Assembly (NCBI GenBank): GCA_030844895.1
Contig: CM061224.1
Coordinates: 6,190,799-6,254,798, forward strand
Direction of reading: 5' to 3'
Source of the DNA: Ambrosia x helenae
Taxonomy: Eukaryota > Streptophyta > Magnoliopsida > Asterales > Asteraceae
Length of the DNA: 64,000 bases
In this document: positions 35,864 to 47,900 of the stretch, piece by piece
How the letters are laid out: each line of letters starts with the position of its first letter
How positions within the stretch are numbered: position 1 is the stretch's first letter
Notes under the pieces: generated by a model
Told to the model about the DNA's origin: nothing
The model's input: only the letters and a program-made list of their open reading frames with translations
The model's database searches: none
Made by a program: the position numbers and the translations under genes

Positions 35864-38361
35864 ATGTATCCATTCCGCCTCCCTTTTGGTGTTCCATCTC
35901 GCCAACCAACCCAAACGCGCATCGCCCAAAAACCACCCAACCGCTAGCAACCTTTAACTTCCAAGATTGCAACCTGAGTACAATGGGGTTTTTGCAACTA
36001 CTTAACATGCCCCACAATATTTTCAAGTTCCAATGAGTTTCGCAACTAATATGAATATTAGCGTAGGTGGTATGTCGGTATCTCAAGAAGAACATGACCT
36101 CGAGCACGAACCTGAGAGCTCTCAACGTGGAAACGCTCTTATAAAAAAAGGGAGATGTGCAGCCTCGTACAAGAAGGATCTATCAACCTTGGTTCAAAGA
36201 CGAGGAGTACACACTTGCACGGGTTTGGCTAGACATTTCGGAGGATCCGACGTTGGTAAGTGTTTTTTTAGAACTCTATTTATTTTTATAAAATAAAGTA
36301 AAATACTATATATGTTCTTTTATTTTTTAAAGAGTTAATAGCCATTTTCGTCCCTGAGGTTTGGGCCAGTTTGCCACTCCAGTACAAAAGTTTATTTTTT
36401 TGCAATTCCTTCCCTGAGGTTTGGATTTTATTGCCAAATTCGTCCTTTTCACTAACCCAGATAAAAAAGGTCGTTAGTGTCAGGGGTATTTTTGTCTTTT
36501 TACCTATAATTATAATTTTAATAAAAAATCTTACCCCACCCCCACCCCCACCCCTATATCTCTCTGTCTCTTTCTCTTTCTCTTTCTTTCATTCACTCTC
36601 TCTCTCTCTCTTTCACTCTCTCTCTCTCTATATCTCTTTCACTCTCTCTCTCTATATCTCTCTTTCACCCGATCAACCAACTGTGTAGGGGATTGGGATG
36701 GTTTGGGCTGAAAATGGTTGAGGGTGGCGTCGGGGGAGGAAGGTGGTGGGCTGGAGAGGTTATGTGGGTGGTGGTGTGGTGGGCAGAGGCAGGGCGGCGG
36801 TGGTTTTGGTTTTTGCAGGTGGTTTCGATGGGGGTTTAGTTGGTGATGGTAGCAGGGGGACGGCGAGAGAACTGTGGGGTTGTGGAGGCGATGGTTGCAG
36901 GGGACGGTGGTTGCAGGTGAATGAAGAAGACGGTGGTTGCAGGTGGTTAAAAAATAGACAGATCTGGAGGTGCTAAACGGACAGATCTGGAAGAAGACGG
37001 TGAGCGGCAGAATTGGTACCTTCATTTTGTTTTCCAACTTTCAATCCCACAACCATTCAACACTTAAATAAAAAATGAAGTTCTCTGTCTGAGGTGGGTT
37101 CTTGGATCTTGATGATTGCAGTTTATGAACTGAATTTGTGGAGAGCAGATGAAGGAAGATCTCAATCCTAAATCACAAAAAAATGTTTTTTTCAATTTCA
37201 ATTTTGCATTACCCTTGAGCCAATCTATCTCGACTAGATTTCAATTTTGCAGGTTATGTTTTTGAGAGAGACAGAGAGAGAGAGAGAGGGAGAGAATGAA
37301 GAGACAGAGAGATATAGGGGTGGGGGTGGGTAAGATTTTTTATTAAAATTTTAAATTATAGGTAAAAAGACAAAAATACTCCTGACACTAACGACATTTT
37401 TTAACTGAGTTAGTGAAAAGGACGAATTTGGCAACAAAATCCAAACCTCAGGGAAGGAATTGCAAAAAAATAAACTTTTGTACTGGAGTGGCAAACTGGC
37501 CCAAACCTCAGGGACGAAAATGGCTATTAACTCTTTTTTAAAATACAGTATAATAATATATATGTTCTATTTATTTATATAAATAAAGTATACTAACATA
37601 TATGTTCTAGTTTTGTAGCCAACTATCAAAGTTCTCCCCTATTTTGGGCAATGATTCAAAAAACATTTTTCAAAGCAAAGGGTAAAGCAGAATATCGTGA
37701 AAATGACTCGATTTCAAGCAAATGGACCGACATAAACGGGAGATAGCATGCGTTTCAAGAAGTTTTCCAACGTGTGAAGGATGATTGGAGTAGCGGTTGC
37801 AGCGATGCGGATATATTAAAAAAATATTGCTGGAGTTTAACGCATCACGTGAGACGTTCGGCTACATGAGGTGTTGGGAGCTTCTAAAAGGAAGTCCTAA
37901 ATGGCCTAATGTACCGGGCATGACGTCTACTAGTAGGCGCAAAGCCAAACAGTCCAAAACCTCTTCTTCGCTTGATCCAGAGACGCCCACTTCTGATGCT
38001 CGAAACGTCGATTGAAATGAGGATGTTGCCGAATAGGAAGAGGAATTGGCTCGAACGCCCAGTAGAAGAAGCACGTGAAAGGGGGGAAGGGCGGAGTTGC
38101 CTGCGATGGGTGGCGAAATGAAAGAAGACTTCCAAGAGACGAATCGACGGCTTCAAGATATACGAGACCTTGGAACTAGGCGTTTGGACATAATGCAAGA
38201 AAGAATCGCCGAAAACAAAAAGTTCGTCGCGATCTAAGAGGTGAGGCAAATGGAGAAAGACATCGATTTTATGTCTAAATCGATCAATCTCCTCACAGGA
38301 GAGGCGTTACTTTAATTAGCACAAATGCGTAGGCAACAAATCCGTGATAAATACAGACTTT
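35864..38361 (+). pseudogene. PIF/Harbinger ORF1-type Myb/SANT-like pseudogene
   Basis: A damaged paralogue of the gene at 1542. The start MYPFRLPFGVPSRQ is followed by a stop after about 27 codons and by frame changes. The SANT-like block PWFKDEEYTLARVWLDIS is readable near 36188-36240 in a shifted frame, and exon 1 ends at a GT near 36254. The intron carries a Mutator-like element (36332-37533). Exon 2 starts near 37619 (NYQSSPLFWAMIQ) and keeps YRENDSISSKWTDI, then has a stop, a frameshift near 37800, MRCWELLKGSPKWP, DPETPTSDARNVD and another stop. It closes with NRRLQDIRDLGTRRL and a final IRDKYRL stop at 38361. At least four stops and two shifts make it non-functional. Domain order and the PETPTSDAR block are shared with the first copy. 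Confidence 0.7.
36332..37533. mobile_element. Mutator-like element with long terminal inverted repeats
   Basis: Inverted repeats of roughly 270 bp begin GAGTTAATAGCCATTTTCGTC at the left and mirror at the right. They extend through a C-rich/CT-rich tract (36535-36600 versus 37262-37330). A perfect 9 bp duplication, TTTTTTAAA, flanks it (36323-36331 and 37534-37542). The G-rich core has no transposase frame. It sits in the intron of the Myb/SANT-like pseudogene. Confidence 0.85.
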
Positions 38362-38497
38362 AGATTGTTTCGTCTTTTATTTTATTATTTTTTTAGGATG
38401 ATTTGTGTTTTTCTATTAGTTATTTATCGTATTGTAATTTTTATTATTTGTGTTTAGTGAAATATTTTTAATAAATATTATTTGTTTAAATTTCAAA

Positions 38498-38562
38498 TTA
38501 ATAATAATAATAATAATTATAATAATAATAATAATAATTATAATAATAATAATAATAATTTG
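38498..38562. repeat. (TAA)n microsatellite
   Basis: Three runs of AAT/TAA repeats separated by single-base interruptions. Translated ORFs over it are repeats of Asn or Ile and not genes. Confidence 0.85.
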
Positions 38563-38666
38563 GTTATCATTATAAGGGGCATTGTGAAGCTTGAAACCAT
38601 TACATTCATTTTTAATTTCAAACCTAACAATACCCCATATATTAATACAATACCTCATTATAGGGC

Positions 38667-38946
38667 TTGAAATTTCAGGGCCGTACACATGGTGTTACAA
38701 ACAAAAAACTCACATGTCTTAAATTTAGAATTTTATAAACTCAGACCTTTTATATAAATGAATTACAGTATTTGTTTAAATTAAATTATTGTATAATAAA
38801 CAATATAATATTTCAAAACAAGGAACACGATTTGACATTGCTATTATATTATTATTTAAAATAAAATGCTTATATTGAAGTTAAATTGGTGAGAGAAACC
38901 AATTGCCTACTACCTAACCTCTCATTTCTTGAGCTCAAACTCTCTA
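38667..38946 (+). promoter_or_regulatory. Upstream region of the GDSL gene
   Basis: AT-rich, 280 bp between the PIF-like copy and the ATG. TATATAAAT near 38752 is a possible TATA box, about 190 bp before the start codon, but other AT-rich words exist. No other motif is convincing. Confidence 0.3.
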
Positions 38947-41900
38947 ATGGCATCATCCTTTGTTTCTATTTTAATCTTCTTGATGTTGTTATTTGGTTAT
39001 AACATGCATGCTAATGGCTGTTATACATCGATAATAAGCTTTGGTGACTCCTTAGCTGATACCGGAAACCTCAAACAAATTTATTCTAACTCAAAGCGTG
39101 ACCCTCCTCATTTCTTCTTTCCACCCTATGGCGAAACCTTCTTCCATGAAGTCACTGGACGTTGTTCTAATGGCCGCCTCATCATTGATTTTATCGGTAC
39201 ACATCTCTTGCTCTCCTTCAATCATGTATAGCATTGTTCACCTTCAGTTTTCACCGGTACTGGTAAATATACGATGAAGTGATGAACCCCACAAACTTTA
39301 TTTAACAAAAAAGTACGCACGAACAATTTACAAAAAGAGTAATACGCTTTGCTTTAAAAACTGTAACTAAACTTATATATTCTATCTTGGTAAGTTATAA
39401 GTATTTGAGGTCGGATAAAAAATTGTTAAAACTAATAATTAATAAAAATTAACATGATAAAAGTTTCGTTTCACCTTACTTTTATGTTTTACATGGTCTT
39501 TGATGCTAATTAAATTGAGATCTCATACTTGTATCTTCAAGTAGCCATTATTATTGTGTATTGATTTACTAAAATCTTAAAAATGAAGTGAGCAAAAGTT
39601 GCATGGTTGCTAAAAAATTTAGAGGAGATTAATTAGAAAGTGGGAGGGAAAATTTAGACGAGATCAGAAGTTTTATATTATTAATAATTGTAGATTCCGA
39701 ATATCTTGAAGAACTTTTTTATAAACACGTAAATCATGCTTCACTAAAAAATAATACTTATAAACACGTAAATCATGCTTCACTAAAAAAATACAATCAT
39801 ATTTAAATATAGCATGTGATTTGGACCCCCTGCTAATCAACTATCTTTGGATTAAAAAACAATTTTAATTAAATTAAGTTTTCTTATAAAACACAAACAC
39901 ACACTTCCCCAATTCCCCCTCCCCCTCTCTATATACAGTGGCGGATACAGAAATTTTTTATACGGGGGGCACAATACAGGCAGGGGCAAAGCATCTTTGG
40001 GGGCAGAGGTGCCCCCATTTTGGCGCAGTGGTAGAAATTTGCGATTTTTGTAGGTAAATTGAGGCCGGGTTAAGTCCAGCCCCCCGCTGATTTGATCTTC
40101 CGGCCCCTGCCGATCGAAAAAAATTGAGTCCAGCCCCCCGCCGATGTAATCTTTAAGCTTCGCCACTGAATACGGGTCAGTTTAAAAATGAGTAAAAAAC
40201 GAAAATATAATAAGTTAATTCATTGAATAATTTAATCATACCGGTTGGCTTATCACCAGACGATATCGTATTTTGCTTAAAACTTATAGTATTATAAAAA
40301 TATAAAATTATAACAAAATTATATATTATATAATAAGATACATAAAGTCTTATACTTTTTTCTCTTCAAAAAATTATATATATACTTTTTTAGTTTGCAA
40401 AAATGAATAAACTAAAAGGATGAAAAAAACCTTCAAAAAGGACTAAAGCCTACAAACTAGATTGAGAAAAATACAGATGAGTAAAATATGAATTTAGTAA
40501 TTCAAGATTTGAAGTGACCGAACACTGTACACTTCATTTTTAAAATAATAAAATTATATTGATATAATAAATTAAATTTTTTATAAACCCAGTAGGCCAC
40601 GACAAAATAGTTAGTACCTCTTCTTCATCTCTTACCTCCTTATCATTATCATTAGGGGTGTTCAACGAATCGAATAACGAATTTTCGAATTATTCGAATC
40701 GAATTATTCGAATTTTTAATATTTTTACCTGAATTCGTATTCGATTCGTATTCGTCTAAAATTCAATTTATTCGATTCGTATTCGATTCGAATAAGAAAC
40801 TCGAATTCGAATCGAATTCGAATAAATTCGATTTAGTTCAAATTCACCTTAAATAACAAATTGTTTTACTTTTAGTTTTAAAACTAATACAAACTCATTA
40901 TTTTTAACATATAAAATACAAATCTACAAAATTGATAAACAACAATATGTCAAATATGAGAATAGTAAAAATAGTAGAGAGTATAGTTTTATAGAGTTTT
41001 GTGATATATAAGGTAAATATATAAAATATGGTTATGCTAAAAGTTATACACTATGGGTTCTTAGAGTTTGACCAAAATTTAGAAGTTTTTTTTCCAATGT
41101 GTATACTTGTGTATATAATAATGTGTATATGTGTATATATATTTAAAAAAATATACATGTACAATTTTTTATTCGAATTTCGAATCGAATCGAATTTAAA
41201 ATCATAAATTCGTATTCGATTCGTATTCGATTTACTGGACTCGAATTCGAATCGAATCGAATTCGAATTCTTAATAATCGAATCGAATTCTTGGTAATCG
41301 AATCGAACTAAATCGAATTTCGAATTTTTCGAATTCGAATCGAATTCTGAACACCCCTAATTATCATTACTTAGATCACTCTTCCTCTTCACCTCTTTCT
41401 CTTCAACTCTTTCAGACACCATTTCCTCTAGCAGTTCCTTTAAACTACTTCACTCTTCATGTTCACCTCTTTTAATCATCTCTCACCTCTATATCGCTAC
41501 AATCGTGGGCACCAAACTTTCATCATGGTGGGCACCGAGCTTTCATCATGGTGGGCACTAAGCTTCTCAAATGGGTGGGCACCGGGTTTTTCAAGTAGAA
41601 AACATGAAGGCTACCTGGATTGTACGGTGGGCACTGGCCCACCATGGAATGTGGGTGGCTCCGCCACTGTCTATATATATATATACATACATACATTTTT
41701 TTATTTTATTTTTTCTACAATACCTTAAATTTATCTTAACGTTACAGTATTATAGAAAAGACGTATACGAAAAAATTACATTAGTGTAAAAAAATTAAAA
41801 AGTACAAAAGTGATGTATGCGTGGTGTAACGTCATTTTACTTAAACCTATGTAAATGCATGAATGCAAATTTTTTTTTCCAGCTTTCTTAGTTAGATATT

Positions 41901-44900
41901 TATCTATGTTTTAAAAAAAAATGGTTAAAAAATCGCATGAGAGTTAAGATTTCCAACGAAGTTCTCAAGTTCTCGCAATAAAAAGGAGTTTTTAAATGAT
42001 CTAAATCTTATATATATATACACACATAGGATTCAGTTCTATTAAGAATTCCACTTGAGAGAAGCTAAGATACGAATGTGTGGCTAATATGAATCCACAT
42101 AGCTGAAAGGTTATAGGCATTTTGTAATTTTACACCTTGTGCAAATTTGATTTTTTTGATCTTATAAACCCTCATCTCTCTTCTTTCTTATCAAACACCC
42201 AACTTCAAGATTGTCTTAACTCACTCTTTTTAAAATCCATTCGCCCTCTTTCCTATTCAAATCTTAAATCAAATCCCTTGCAACATCAATAATAATAAAC
42301 GGTGAAGGTGGTGCACCGTGCACGAGGGAGACGACGGTTACAGTGGTGCACAAGGGTGACGACATGAAGGTGGTCATGGGTCTAGGGCTAAAGCCTGTTA
42401 TTTGTGTTCCGGTGGTTAACAATAAATTTTCTATATGACAAGCTTGTATAAAATTTAATATTTTAGAAGATTAAAATAAATAAAAATTTATGAGGATATA
42501 TTTTTGGTTAACTATCTTTTCATTTTATAGCTGTAAAATTACATTAAGATAGGAGGCAGACGAGGCTATAAGCTGCGTTGTCACCCCTTTCTTGATAGCA
42601 AAACCTCGTGTACTAAAAACAAACCCTTGAAACATATACATGTTTTATGTTCAATGTCACTATCAATTTAAACCAGTTTTTCATGCTTTCCGAATATATC
42701 ATTGTTAAGTGTGTTTTCTCTGCATTTATATTTTCAAGGATAACCGGCTGCAACATAAAAAAAGCTTTATCATGTCACGTAGCGCAGGTAGACATGCTTG
42801 GATACGGGTTAGACCGTTGATGCAGACTAATTTTTTACTCATTTTATATTTTTTTTCCTTTGAAATGCCATTTATCCTCTAGTATTTTAGTCTCCAAATT
42901 TTATTTATTTATGTCTTTAAATTGCAAACCTATACCAAAACATAACGTATTTTCATATTTTGATATAAACAGTATATGTAATTTTATCTTTTACAATGTT
43001 TTTGACGTCTTTAGGTTCTTAGCTCCGATCTGATTACTGGACCAATGAGACATTCGTTGTTCAAACCTATTTTATGGTGCTAAGTGCTATAACCATATTT
43101 AATATAACATGTGATTTGAAACGTCCATCATTTTTTAACTATCTTTTTTTTGTATTAATTTATTATTGTTTGTTAATCATAGCTGAGACTCTCGGGATGT
43201 TGCCGATATCATCTTATGCGACAATTAAGACAAACAACTTGACAAAGATAGGCCAAGTATTGAATTTTGCAATGGCTGGTGCAACGGCATTAGATGCATC
43301 TTTTCATGAAGCCCAAGGGGTATACAATCCATTTACTAACGCATCTTTGAATGTTCAGTTAAAATGGTTCAAAGAGCTTTTACCTTCTATTTGCATCACA
43401 AAGTCAGGTAATCGAGGTACTCAAAAGTGTTTAAACATTTTTTTTTTCCAATGGCAATCCATTAATACTTAAAAAATTTACAACATTGTTCATATGAGAT
43501 TCGAACGCCCAACCACATGGGAAGAAACACCTTATTATACACCCGAATACTGCTAGACTAAAGCCCCTTTAGTCAAAGATGTAAAAATGAGTGCGTTACT
43601 TTATTAGCTTTAATTTTATGTACATATAATTAGTTATTGTAAAAAAAAATGTTTTTCAAGAAAGAGTAGCCTGTAGGACTAGGAGAGAATTATAGTCCTT
43701 GGTTTCATAGATTGTGTAAGATAAGTGATTTGGTGGTAACATTAAGTTAAATATGTAGTAATCCGCTATTGTAGTGTTTTTTTTTTTTTTTCCGGTCAAG
43801 TAGTAATGCATATAATAAGCACATATTTCTAACTAGTGAGAAACACAAGTACAATGTGTAAAATTGTAAACAATTATGGATATAACTTAATAACACAAAA
43901 GACTACACAACCCGTTTATTGATTTTTAAATCCCGAATGTTAAACAAGTGAATCTCATCCAAAAACGAGAAGTTAATCATAAATACAAAGACTAATACTA
44001 GTCTATGTTCAACATTGCTAATACTAGTCTATGTTCAACATTAGAGCTCACAATAAACCCTAAACACTGTAAGAAAACGAAAAGAAAAGGCTTTAGAAGA
44101 AGACACTTGCGTCAATCCACCATCAAACCCTTACTGTTGATAACTCGTTTATAAAGCTGCCAAAGTTAGACACCCACCCTTCTTGATTATATCACTATTC
44201 ACTAATCTCCCCATCAACCTTGAGCATTCCTTACTTAGCACAACCAACCCTCAACTTAAAGAAACAATACAAGTGAAAACAAGATTAAACAAATAGCATA
44301 AGTTAAAACAACTAAACTTAGGTTTATCATCTGAATTCATAAACCATTACAATTTTAGCGAACATGACCAACTATTTGCGTAGACTAACCAACAAATAGT
44401 TAGCAAAAGAGTTAACATATAAAACCTAAGATATTTAGGGCCTGTTTGGTAGCCTCTTAACGAGGCTCTGAACCATTCAGCTCTGAATGGTTCAGCATTC
44501 AGACTGTTTGTTTCAACCTAAAAAAGACTCTGAATGGAATGATTAAGAGCTGAACCATTCAAACTTGGGGGTTGTTTGGTTGATTAATTGTTGAATCATT
44601 AAGAGGTCTGAATGATTAAGAGGTCTGTATGGTTAAGTGCTGAATCATTAAGTGAGACTTCCTAATGGTTAGTTTTCTTGTCTCACATTGGTATGAGAGT
44701 TTCATTAAAGTTCAGCCTAGTTTAGTGCTTAATGATTCAGTGCTTAATGGTTCAGCAACATCCCAAGTCTTAATGATTCAGCCTTAACCATTTCATTCAG
44801 AGGCTGAAACAAACGCGCTGAATGCTGAATCATTCAGCACTGAATGGTTAAGAGCCTCATTAAGAGGCTACCAAACAGCCCCTTGGTATAGCTGAACCAT

Positions 44901-47900
44901 TCAACACTTAATGATTCAACACTTAATCAACCAAACAGCCCCTTACAAATTGTTAACATGTAAAAACACAGAGCGGCAAAAATGACAACATTTTGTCTAA
45001 ATACTTACAACAGTTCTAAAAGTTTTTATTCACTACAACAATGTGTATGAACTATTATAACAGTATCTACAATGCATACCTCAATCAGGGCCGGTTTGAG
45101 GGAGGGTATTTTAAAGCTAGGGCTATAGGTCCCCAAATTTTAAAATAAACTTTAATATGTGGTTTTTTTCTTTGTAATCAAGATAAGAAACGTTGAACTT
45201 AATATCTCTATGGTCTGTAAGTAATGCAAGTAAAATTCTATGTTTACAATTATTTTCATTTTCACGTTTTATGTTTTTTTAGTCTTGAAAAAGGGTCCTT
45301 ATTTTAGTATTTGGTTTAAGACCCCACAAAGGTTGATCCGGCCATGACCCTAACATACCACTCCAAACCGTTACATCAGCATGCCACATCAATCATTTTA
45401 AATCATTCCAAACAAAACCCCACTTTTTTTCCTCTAACCCCAAACCATTCCAAACCTCCACTTCATCACCTACTTTTCTTCTTTTATTTAACATTTATCT
45501 AAATTTATATACTCAATAATTTTATTAAATAAATAATATTATTTAGTAATTCCAATAAAAAAATACTTAAAATGTAATTAAAAAAACAATATTAAATAAA
45601 TATGTTTGTATAATATTTGATTCTAATTTTTAATTTTATAATAAAGATTTTATTTTTAAATATAAAACCCACAATACACAACTAAATACCCAATTATCTA
45701 TTTTTAAAATGAAAATTTTGTATTCAAGCATGTTGGCCCCACATCATCTCATTGTTGGACGGACCCAACTCCTCCCACTTCCTCCAATGCTTGTTTGCTC
45801 CTTTCTTGATCCGTCCTGTCTCAATGGACCGTCCGTCCATTAGACTATAAGGAGTGGGGGCGGGAAAGAGGGGGATGAAGCGCCATGTGGCACTTGTGGG
45901 GCCCTTGTAGGGGGGAAAATAATTGTGGGGAGTGGAAGGGGGGAAGAGGGGGGGAAGGAAATAATATTATATTGTGTTAAAGTTAAAAAAAAAAAAAGCT
46001 GGCCCAATAACATCTTGCCACGTGTCCCCCATCACTCCCCCACGCCAGTGGCTTCCCTCCCCCCCCACTCCCGCCCCCTTCCACGCCACTCTGCGGCGGC
46101 GTTCCAGCCCCTCCCGCCCTCTCTCCCGCCCCCACTCCGCATAGTCTTACCATTGAAGATGCTTGAATAGTACAACCAATTTCTTAATTTTGATAATTTA
46201 ATGTTTTAGTTAGTCTTATTAATTGCACATGTACATGAAGGCCATTAGAGTGTGGGAGGGGGAGTGGCGTGAAAGCCTTTCCATCCCACCTACACCATCC
46301 CCGGGTGGGGGGAGGTGGCGTGGCCCTTTGGCGGAGAAAGTTTCACCGACGTGCGGGTGGATTTAAGGTTGAGGTTGAGGTCTTGTTATTGGTGGATGGT
46401 TTGTGAAGGGATATGGTATTAAAGCATTACAAATACCATACCATCGTCCACTTAGAACAGGCCCCGCCAGACGCTCATCCGCCCGTTCTACGTCAGCGGA
46501 TCGTCTCGCGCCCATCCACCCGTTTTACGTCAGCGGAACGTCTGGCGTCCACAAGCCCGTTCTACGTCAGCGATGCATCTGCCGTCCGACGCGAGCATTA
46601 ATATCGTTCTACGTCGACGGAACACCTGGCGTCCACCCTCCCGTTTTACGTCAGCGGTACGTTTGACGCCAGGCGCAAGAACGCCCGCCCCTTTCACGTC
46701 GGCGGGCCAAATGTACATCAAAGCTTCCTTGGCAAGCTTCACCACAAGTGGAAGATACCTTTTGGGGCAGCTTTGGAACTCACCCCTGCCCCAAACAAAA
46801 TATCTCTGACATGATAGGCAGCCCATCAGAGTTCCCCTCCAATCAAAGACTGTTCTCAGTCTGACGAGCAGAAAGGACGACGACGTGGCAGCCTCCCAGC
46901 CAAGATATCTTTCTGACAAAGCAGACTTTCTCTACCCACCTCGAAGTCCTGGAAAGCATAAACTGTCCACCTCCTTTGATTCACCAATAGGCGAGCACCA
47001 CGTGTACACCGCCCATCAGCGTCCACTTACTGGGCGCCACGTGTATATGCGTCAGGACGGTAACATCCCACCTGGCATTCTACTTTTTCCTACTTTACTA
47101 AAACCCACTTGCACCAAATGGGCTTAAGGGCTTGGGCCGGATTATGGAGACACCTCTACCTGGGCCGGGCCCCATTAAGGGTAGAGGATGGGCTGAGAAA
47201 GTAGGAGATCTTGGTACTATAAGAGGAGGACTCCCTTATTCTTTTATTGGCATCGAATATCCCACATACTTTTGTAAGACCCTAACCCGTAATCACGCGA
47301 TCAACGCCCAAATCATACGGGTTTGGACCTTACTTAAACCACTCCCGATTAAAACTTTGGTAAATTATGAAAACCCAACTTAATGAATCCCATACACGTT
47401 TAGTTCCAATAAATTTTACATCATTGCTACAAAAAAAGAATGTATTAAAGTTTATGTTTTTAACGGGAGTTCGTTAGATTCTAGTGCGGAAGCTTGTATG
47501 AGTGATCGGGCGTGTTCGGCTCTTATCGTGACTTGATCCTTGCTCCGGGACTTCCATCACATGTTTACCTAACACCATTACACAAAGAATGGTTAGTGAG
47601 TGGTCAAATGAAACATTTAACTAGTACGATAGTCGTTACACGTCGAAACGGAACGAACCAGGCCAAACGGCCCTTTATCAGGAGAACAAACTGCTGCAAC
47701 TTATGCGCAGCAGCTGTTCGGATCGCTTTTACCCCTTCTAAAACCCAAAATCTGACTTCGACTTTCAAATGAGAATTGTTCTACGCTCCGAGAGCTTTCC
47801 AGGCATATAAAGAACACCTCCTAACGATTTTTCTACGATTTTAGATGGAATTTTAAAGATCGTGCTGACATGCAGGTCAAAGCGCGCGGCCGGTCGGTTT

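Larger units (their letters stand above)
35338..38666 (+). mobile_element. Second PIF/Harbinger-like element, degenerate
   Basis: It starts GACTGTAGTGGGGAGC after TTA and has the same organisation as the element at 1228: a GC-rich subterminal inverted block, a two-exon Myb/SANT-like gene, then an AT-rich 3' tail. The right end is placed at about 38666 (CCTCATTATAGGGC), but the terminal match is weak and the target trinucleotide is not conserved there. Confidence 0.5.

Noticed and set aside
36639..37037. 132-codon minus-strand ORF rich in Pro and His
   Set aside because: Compositional artefact of the G-rich core of the Mutator-like element.
38416..38688. ORFs of poly-Asn and poly-Ile
   Set aside because: Translation of a TAA microsatellite.
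38929..38946. Upstream extension of the GDSL lipase start
   Set aside because: There is no ATG in this extension; the signal peptide starts properly at the ATG at 38947.
46530..46919. 129-codon minus-strand ORF and overlapping plus-strand ORFs
   Set aside because: They run over the GC-rich tandem array inside the GDSL intron; open frames there follow from the repeat.
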